From Candidatus Uhrbacteria bacterium (lineage in GTDB: Bacteria > Patescibacteriota > Patescibacteriia > JACQRZ01), in NCBI GenBank assembly GCA_016209345.1, contig JACQWH010000006.1:1-10678 (forward strand): a stretch of 10,678 bases of DNA. Direction: 5' to 3'. A program made the position numbers and the translations under genes. The notes under the pieces were generated by a model that saw only the letters and a list, made by a program, of their open reading frames with translations, had not been told where the DNA came from and did no database searches. Numbering within the stretch: the stretch's first letter is position 1; every line of letters begins with the position of its first letter. This document shows positions 5,470 through 10,678 of this stretch, in pieces.

Positions 5470-7296
5470 TTACTCTTCCTTTGTACGTTCGAAAAGCGCG
5501 TCGAACTCTTCTTTTTCAAGCGTTTCTTTCTCCAACAATAATTGTACAATATTCTCAAGTTTTTCTCTATACTTGTCTATGGTTTGCTGAGCTGTCGCAT
5601 GCGCCGCATTGATAAACCCGGAAATCTCCGCGTCAATCGCCTCGGCTGTCTTTTCACTGTAGTCGCGCTGTTCGGTAATCTCGCGGCCCAGGAAAATAAG
5701 ATCGTCCTTTTCTCCGTATGTTCGCTGCCCAAGCCCCTCGCTCATGCCGTAGTGCATCACGAGCTTCCGCGCAAGCCGCGTTGCTTTTTTCAAGTCATCG
5801 CTCGCGCCGGTTGTCACGTCGCCGAATATTATTTTCTCTGCGGTATATCCTCCCAGCAGCACCGCGAGCTCTGCCTGAAATTCTTTTTTGGTGCGAAAGA
5901 GCCGATCCTCTGTCGGAAGATTCATGGTGTACCCCGCGGCGGGGCCGCGCGAGATGATGGAAATTTTCTGTACCGGCGGGGAGTCGGGCAACAGATGCGA
6001 TATCAACGCGTGGCCGCCCTCATGATACGCGGTAATTTTTTTCTCCTTGTCTGAAATAAGGCGCCCTTTCCGCTCGGGGCCAAGAATCACTTTTTCTATG
6101 CTTGAAAACACATCGCCTATCGTTATCTCTTTCCCGTCGCGGCGCGCGACCAAAATAGCCGCCTCGTTCAGGAGATTTGCAAGATCCGCGCCTGAAAATC
6201 CGGGCGTTCGCTGCGCAATGCGCGAAAAATCAATGTCGCTCGTCAGGGGTTTGTTTTTTGCGTGCACCTTCAATATTGCCTCCCTGTCGATAAGCGTCGG
6301 GAGATCGATAAGGACGCGGCGGTCAAATCGTCCCGGACGAAGCAAGGCCGGATCCAGCACGTCGGGTCGGTTTGTTGCGGCGATAACTATTACATTATCG
6401 GTCGGCTCAAACCCATCCATTTCAACAAGAATCTGATTGAGCGTCTGCTCGCGCTCATCATGCGATCCGCCAAGACCCGCTCCCCGCTGGCGACCCACCG
6501 CATCAAGTTCATCGACAAAAATAATGCACGGAGCGCTTTTTTTCGCCCGAGCAAAAAGATCGCGGACACGACTCGCACCGACGCCGACGAACATCTCAAT
6601 AAACTCAGATCCCGATACATGGAAGAACGGGGCGTCCGCTTCTCCGGCGACCGCTTTTGCAAGAAGCGTTTTCCCCGTACCCGGCGCGCCGATAAGCAGC
6701 ACTCCTTTTGGAATCTTCGCGCCGAGATCATGAAACTTCTTCGGGTCTTTGAGGAACTCAATCACTTCATGAAGTTCCTGTTTTGCCTCGGCGGCGCCTG
6801 CGACATCCTGAAACGTCACTTTATTTTTCATTTCTTTCGGGTCAAACTGACGGGCGCGGCTCATTCCGAACGTAAGCGCCCTATTGTTTACACCCTGGAG
6901 CTGACGTATGGTGAAAAAAACAATAAACCCCAAGATAAGAAAGGGAAGAAGAAATGAAAAAATGGTATTCAGCCAAAATGATTTTTTCTGATCAGAAATG
7001 TCTATCTCGATTTTCTTTATCTTTTCCGGATCAACAGTAAAGTTTTTCAGCAATGTGCTCAATGATTCGTTTGGCTCCTTGTACGCGACCTCCTTTGTTC
7101 CGTCTTTCAGGTCGATGTTCAGCTCCTCGCCGTCAACAGCTATTTTCCGTATGGATTCATTCGCAATCTGATCGACGACTGTCTCAATTCCAACCTTTTG
7201 CGCCTTTATCGATTGGTGGGAATACAAGCTGAAAAATGCTCCGACGCCGATCATTACAAGCAAAAACACGACAATATTTTTTGTAATCGCATTCAT
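5470..7296 (-). CDS. ftsH: ATP-dependent zinc metalloprotease FtsH
   Basis: This 608-residue membrane-anchored AAA+ protease degrades misassembled membrane proteins and selected cytoplasmic regulators. A first transmembrane helix lies at about 7-25. An extracytoplasmic segment runs about 26-105 and a second helix about 110-130. The AAA+ module has Walker A GAPGTGKT (203-210), Walker B CIIFVDELDAVG (257-268) and the second region of homology ATNRPDVLDPALLRPGRFDRR (307-327, in which Arg320 and Arg323 are the finger positions). The protease domain has HEGGH (425-429) with a third zinc ligand expected in TTGASDD (near 500). All key residues are present and the length is normal. The frame stays open for 46 codons upstream into rpsA, but that stretch is an Arg-rich shadow of the S1 tail. 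ATG 7296 gives a proper FtsH N-terminus, 19 bases after the rpsA stop. The C-terminus is charged (to 608). Confidence 0.97.
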   Translation of the reverse strand: MNAITKNIVVFLLVMIGVGAFFSLYSHQSIKAQKVGIETVVDQIANESIRKIAVDGEELNIDLKDGTKEVAYKEPNESLSTLLKNFTVDPEKIKKIEIDISDQKKSFWLNTIFSFLLPFLILGFIVFFTIRQLQGVNNRALTFGMSRARQFDPKEMKNKVTFQDVAGAAEAKQELHEVIEFLKDPKKFHDLGAKIPKGVLLIGAPGTGKTLLAKAVAGEADAPFFHVSGSEFIEMFVGVGASRVRDLFARAKKSAPCIIFVDELDAVGRQRGAGLGGSHDEREQTLNQILVEMDGFEPTDNVIVIAATNRPDVLDPALLRPGRFDRRVLIDLPTLIDREAILKVHAKNKPLTSDIDFSRIAQRTPGFSGADLANLLNEAAILVARRDGKEITIGDVFSSIEKVILGPERKGRLISDKEKKITAYHEGGHALISHLLPDSPPVQKISIISRGPAAGYTMNLPTEDRLFRTKKEFQAELAVLLGGYTAEKIIFGDVTTGASDDLKKATRLARKLVMHYGMSEGLGQRTYGEKDDLIFLGREITEQRDYSEKTAEAIDAEISGFINAAHATAQQTIDKYREKLENIVQLLLEKETLEKEEFDALFERTKEE

Positions 7297-7315
7297 GATG
7301 GTTGCAATTAGTACA

Positions 7316-8551
7316 TTACGCGTCCTCATGCGTCTCTTGCGCGTCGGGTGCCTCCTCTGCTTGGTGTTCTTCGGATGATTCGGGAACTTCTTGGGGCGCC
7401 TGCGCCTCTGACGAGAGCGGCTGCTCCTGCGCATCGGCTGAGGATGCCGGCTTTTGCGTCAGCGCCTTCAAGCTCAAGCCAAGACGATGCTCCTCCGGCT
7501 CGATTGACACGACCATAAACTCCATCTCGACGCCGGCCGTTGCAACATGTGACGGCTCAACAGGACCTTTCGCCGATAATTCTGACACATGGGCCAAGCC
7601 ATGAATCTCTGGATCAAGCTCGACGAATAATCCAAAAGGATTTACTTTCAAGACCTTGCCCGTCACCTTCTGCCCTACCGCATATTTTGTTTTAACATTC
7701 TTCCACGGATCGGGAATCAAATTCTTCATGGACAAGAAAATCTTCGATCCTTCGATTTTAATAATTTGCGCCTTCACTTTCTGCCCCGATCGGAGGAATT
7801 CCTTGGGATCATCGATGCGCTGCCATGCAATCTCGGAAATATGGATGAGCCCCTCCAGCCCTTCGCCAAACTCGACAAACGCGCCGAAATCCGTAATGAC
7901 CGTGACGACGCCCTCAACGGTATCGCCGACAGTATAGCTTGAGATGACATCTTTTTGTTTTACTTCCCACGCCGCTTTTTCCGAGACAATCAGCTTCTCT
8001 TCGTCTTCATTTACATCAATGACTTTCGCGTCAAACGATTCGCCGATGTATGACTTGAGCTTGTCAAGAATTTTATTTTTATCACCGCCCTGGATGCGCG
8101 GATAATGCTCCGGACAGAGCTGGGAAACCGGCATGAATCCGTTCACATTTCCGCACGAAACCATCAGCCCTCCCTTGTTTGCATCGATTGTTTTTACCGA
8201 GACAATCTCGCCGGACTGCATCAGCACTCGAAGTTTATCCCATGCCTTTTGGTGTCCGGCCGAGCGGAATGAAAGCTCAACGAGGCCGCGCTCGTTTTCC
8301 ATCTCGAGCACCGTTGCGTGTACCTCATCGCCGATATGCAAATCCGAATATTCGCCGGATTCATCTATAAGCTCATACCCGCGGACCAGGCCGGTTGCAA
8401 TGCCGTCAATATCAATCTGCACCTCTCCTTTTGAAACAGAGATGACGCGGCCGGAAATAATATCCCCGACCTTGGGAAGCTTTGCGCTGTATTGATCAAG
8501 AAGATCTCGAAACTCTTTCTTGCTCTGATCTTCTACCTGCTGTGTCATCAT
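7316..8551 (-). CDS. rpsA: Ribosomal protein S1 with four S1 domains
   Basis: This 411-residue protein carries four S1 RNA-binding (OB-fold) domains at about 27-96, 112-191, 207-277 and 292-363. The third is the most canonical (VGDTVEGVVTVITDFGAFVE, then GLEGLIHISEI), as is the fourth (VGQKVTGKVLKVNPFGLFVE, then HGLAHVSEL). E. coli S1 has six domains; four-domain versions are common in other bacteria. S1 bound to the 30S subunit helps recruit mRNA with weak Shine-Dalgarno sequences, which suits this window, where most genes lack one. Residues from about 364 to 411 form a low-complexity tail rich in Ala, Glu, Gln, Pro and Ser with no predicted fold. Two adjacent ATGs mark the start (8551 and 8548); the first is used here. 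It lies 35 bases after hppA and 19 before ftsH. A more general S1-domain RNA-binding protein is the only alternative. Confidence 0.92.
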   Translation of the reverse strand: MMTQQVEDQSKKEFRDLLDQYSAKLPKVGDIISGRVISVSKGEVQIDIDGIATGLVRGYELIDESGEYSDLHIGDEVHATVLEMENERGLVELSFRSAGHQKAWDKLRVLMQSGEIVSVKTIDANKGGLMVSCGNVNGFMPVSQLCPEHYPRIQGGDKNKILDKLKSYIGESFDAKVIDVNEDEEKLIVSEKAAWEVKQKDVISSYTVGDTVEGVVTVITDFGAFVEFGEGLEGLIHISEIAWQRIDDPKEFLRSGQKVKAQIIKIEGSKIFLSMKNLIPDPWKNVKTKYAVGQKVTGKVLKVNPFGLFVELDPEIHGLAHVSELSAKGPVEPSHVATAGVEMEFMVVSIEPEEHRLGLSLKALTQKPASSADAQEQPLSSEAQAPQEVPESSEEHQAEEAPDAQETHEDA

Positions 8552-8586
8552 ATTATGAATAATGCTATGAATAAACGAATGGTATG

Positions 8587-10575
8587 TTATCGCATGAGTA
8601 CAAGAACAATCAACAATGCGACGATGTTAAGAATTTTTATCATCGGATTAATCGCGGGGCCTGCCGTATCTTTATACGGGTCGCCGACCGTGTCTCCCGT
8701 CACGGCTGCCTGATGGGCAAACGATCCTTTGCCGCCAAAATTTCCTTCTTCAATATATTTTTTTGCGTTGTCCCACGCGCCGCCGCCCGATGTCATGGAA
8801 ATGGCGACAAACAGTCCGGTAATGATTGCGCCAACAAGAAGACCGCCCAACGCCTCGAATCCGAGCACCGCCCAAATGAGCAGCGGAGCAACGACAGGAA
8901 GCAGCGCCGGGAGAATCATCTGCCGAATAGCCGCGCGAGTGACGATATCGACGGTCTTACCGTATTCCGGCTGCGCGGTTCCCTCCATAATGCCTTTAAT
9001 CTCCCTGAACTGGCGGCGCACCTCGTCAACCACCTTGCCCGCCGTCTTCCCGACCGCTTCCATCGAAAGGGCGGCGAAATAGTATGGCAAAAGCCCGCCG
9101 ATAAAAAGTCCCACGAGCACTTTTGGTTCATCGATAAAAAATCGGGTGTTCCCGCCCAGTGCGTGAGTGTAGTCGGCAAAAAGAACAAGTGCGGCAAGAC
9201 CCGCCGAACCGATCGCGTACCCTTTCGTCACGGCCTTTGTCGTATTGCCTACAGCATCAAGCGGATCGGTGATGTCGCGAACTTCTTTGGACAGCCCCGC
9301 CATTTCCGCGATGCCGCCCGCGTTATCGGTAATGGGGCCGTAGGCGTCTATCGCAACAATGATGCCTGCCATCGAGAGCATCGCCATCGCGGCAATTGCC
9401 ACGCCATACAGTCCCGCCAAAGAAAATGCCCCGAGCATTGCGGCGCTGATGACCAGCACGGGAAACGCTGTTGATTTCATTGATACCGCAAGTCCGGTGA
9501 TAATATTCGTCCCGTGTCCGGTTTGAGAGCTCGCGGCGATGGATCGTACCGGCGAGTACCGCGTCGACGTATAGTAGTCGGTAATGATAACAAGAAGTCC
9601 CGTGACGCCAATGCCGACCAGCGCGGAGAGATAGACGTTTAATGAAGAAATGCCGGCAAGTCCTTCCATCATTCGCATCGTCACCGGATAGAGGAGAAGC
9701 GCGGATAGAATGCCGCTGACGGCAAGACCCTTATACAGGGCAAGCATGATATTCTTCCCCGATCCCAATTTTATAAAAAATCCGCCGATGATCGAAGTGA
9801 CAATGGATAATGCGCCGATCATGAGCGGATAAAAAAGCACCTGCTCATTGCCGGAAAAAAGATATGATCCCAGCAGCATCGTTGCAACGGCCGTCACAGC
9901 ATAGGTCTCAAAAAGGTCGGCGGCCATGCCGGCGCAGTCGCCGACATTATCCCCGACATTGTCGGCTATGACAGCGGGATTCCGCGGATCATCTTCCGGA
10001 ATGCCCTGCTCGACCTTCCCTACCAGGTCGGCTCCGACATCTGCCGCTTTTGTAAAAATACCACCGCCAAGGCGCGCGAACACGGAAATCAAACTGCCGC
10101 CAAACCCAAGCCCGATGAGTGCTTGAATGTCATGAGTTGCCGCATAGAATCCCGCGACACCCAACAGCCCCAAACCGACAACAAGCAATCCGGTAATCAA
10201 TCCTCCCTTTACCGCCATCTGCAGCGCGGATTTCATGCCTTGTTTTGCGGCCTGTGCAGTGCGCACATTTGCCCGAACTGATACGTTCATACCGATATAT
10301 CCGGCAGCACCGGACAGCGCAGCTCCGACAAGAAACGCCACGCTCGTCGTTATGCTCAAAAAATATCCTATGAGCACGGCGATGGGAACGGCCACATACA
10401 CGACCGTCATATACTGGCGGTTGAGATACGCGCGCGCGCCCTGCTGTATCGCAAGTGCTATGGATTGCATTTTCTCGTTCCCCGCGCTTTGGCGGAGAAC
10501 CCATGAAATAAGATAGGCGCCGTAAAGAATGGCGCATATGCTGACGATAATCGGAATGCTGAGTTCTGCGGGCAT
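8587..10575 (-). CDS. hppA: Membrane-bound proton-translocating pyrophosphatase, K+-independent type
   Basis: This 662-residue integral membrane pump couples hydrolysis of pyrophosphate to ion export, and is predicted to have about 16 membrane helices throughout. Substrate- and Mg-binding loops are intact: KAADVGADLVGKVEQGIPED (176-195), DNVGDNVGDCAGMAADLFE (205-223), DAYGPITDNAGGIAEM (410-425), and near the C-terminus GDTVGDPYKDTAGPAINP (627-644). In the family, GNTTKAxT marks K+-independent proton pumps while GNTTAAxx marks K+-dependent ones. Here the sequence is GNTTKAVTKG (443-452), with Lys447 and Thr450, so a K+-independent H+ pump is expected. ATG 10575 gives a normal N-terminus, and no Shine-Dalgarno sequence precedes it. 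TATATT at 10583-10588 on the - strand is a good -10 candidate and would make a nearly leaderless message. It is the first gene of the array. It would recover energy from pyrophosphate released by tRNA charging and nucleic acid synthesis. Confidence 0.97.
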   Translation of the reverse strand: MPAELSIPIIVSICAILYGAYLISWVLRQSAGNEKMQSIALAIQQGARAYLNRQYMTVVYVAVPIAVLIGYFLSITTSVAFLVGAALSGAAGYIGMNVSVRANVRTAQAAKQGMKSALQMAVKGGLITGLLVVGLGLLGVAGFYAATHDIQALIGLGFGGSLISVFARLGGGIFTKAADVGADLVGKVEQGIPEDDPRNPAVIADNVGDNVGDCAGMAADLFETYAVTAVATMLLGSYLFSGNEQVLFYPLMIGALSIVTSIIGGFFIKLGSGKNIMLALYKGLAVSGILSALLLYPVTMRMMEGLAGISSLNVYLSALVGIGVTGLLVIITDYYTSTRYSPVRSIAASSQTGHGTNIITGLAVSMKSTAFPVLVISAAMLGAFSLAGLYGVAIAAMAMLSMAGIIVAIDAYGPITDNAGGIAEMAGLSKEVRDITDPLDAVGNTTKAVTKGYAIGSAGLAALVLFADYTHALGGNTRFFIDEPKVLVGLFIGGLLPYYFAALSMEAVGKTAGKVVDEVRRQFREIKGIMEGTAQPEYGKTVDIVTRAAIRQMILPALLPVVAPLLIWAVLGFEALGGLLVGAIITGLFVAISMTSGGGAWDNAKKYIEEGNFGGKGSFAHQAAVTGDTVGDPYKDTAGPAINPMIKILNIVALLIVLVLMR

Positions 10576-10579
10576 AGGG

Positions 10580-10678
10580 AAAAATATAATTTCTAACTAA
10601 TCTAATTCCTAATTCACTAATCAAATCCAAATGTCAAATAGTTGGAAATTGAACTTTAGAAATTGGACATTATTTTAG
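10580..10678. repeat. AT-rich intergenic repeat block upstream of hppA
   Basis: The segment is made of CTAATT, CTAATC and AATTC words in tandem-like series. CTAATCAAATCCAAATGTC (10617-10635) matches the inverse of 2521-2539 at 17 of 19 positions. ATTGGACATTATTTTAG (10662-10678) resembles the same sequence in the other orientation. It therefore belongs to the same interspersed repeat type as the block after proS, and it may continue beyond the window. Confidence 0.55.
10609..10637 (-). promoter_or_regulatory. Candidate promoter for the hppA array (weak)
   Basis: On the - strand a perfect -35 box TTGACA (10637-10632) is followed after 17 bases by AATTAG, a poor -10 (3 of 6). A better -10, TATATT (10588-10583), lies just before the hppA ATG but has no -35 at proper spacing. 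Transcription must start somewhere here, but neither arrangement is strong and repeats dominate the sequence. Confidence 0.25.

Noticed and set aside
6262..6957. + strand open frame (231 codons) opposite ftsH
   Set aside because: It is antisense to the conserved AAA+ module and has no recognisable features of its own.
7297..7434. 46-codon N-terminal extension of ftsH
   Set aside because: It overlaps the end of rpsA, is an Arg-rich shadow of the S1 tail, and precedes a perfectly normal FtsH N-terminus at ATG 7296.
8584..9474. Long + strand open frame (296 codons) antisense to hppA
   Set aside because: Its product has no family features and is a typical shadow of a GC-rich membrane protein gene; hppA motifs on the other strand are unmistakable.
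1..10678. CRISPR array, phage or defence island
   Set aside because: No regularly spaced direct repeats and no cas, integrase, capsid or restriction genes were seen; the only defence-like genes are mazEF.

Overview
This window looks like a chromosomal segment from a Candidate Phyla Radiation / Patescibacteria genome (Parcubacteria-like). That assignment is an inference, not a proof. It rests on the compact gene layout, the archaeal/eukaryotic-type prolyl-tRNA synthetase, a four-domain ribosomal protein S1, poor or absent Shine-Dalgarno sequences before most genes, a tRNA without an encoded CCA end, and AT-rich intergenic sequence built from CTAATT-like repeats. The standard code fits, since TGA is used as a stop codon.

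The left part (1-2377, + strand) opens with a MazE/MazF toxin-antitoxin pair whose genes overlap by 7 bases. A tRNA-Leu(UAA) follows, then a 79-bp imperfect palindromic repeat, then proS. A gene-poor stretch of 355 bases with AT-rich repeats and nested inverted repeats comes next (2378-2732).

The middle (2733-3730) holds two small co-directional genes. One is an unrecognised 106-residue protein. The other is a 106-residue protein resembling only the N-terminal beta-barrel domain of AlaX/AlaRS-type editing proteins, without the zinc-binding catalytic domain. An intrinsic terminator follows, then a 158-bp element with perfect 20-bp terminal inverted repeats flanked by TTA, which looks like a MITE.

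The right part (3767-10575, - strand) is a tight array, read right to left: hppA (membrane pyrophosphatase), rpsA (S1), ftsH (membrane AAA+ protease) and pilB (type IV pilus assembly ATPase). The gaps are 35, 19 and 20 bases, so a single operon is plausible. It joins pyrophosphate-driven ion pumping, translation, membrane protein quality control and pilus extension, which have no obvious single pathway. The far right end (10576-10678) is another AT-rich repeat block resembling the one after proS.

I see no CRISPR array, phage module, or clear new multi-gene system. The most unusual items are the MITE-like element, the catalytic-domain-less AlaX-like protein, and the interspersed repeats.
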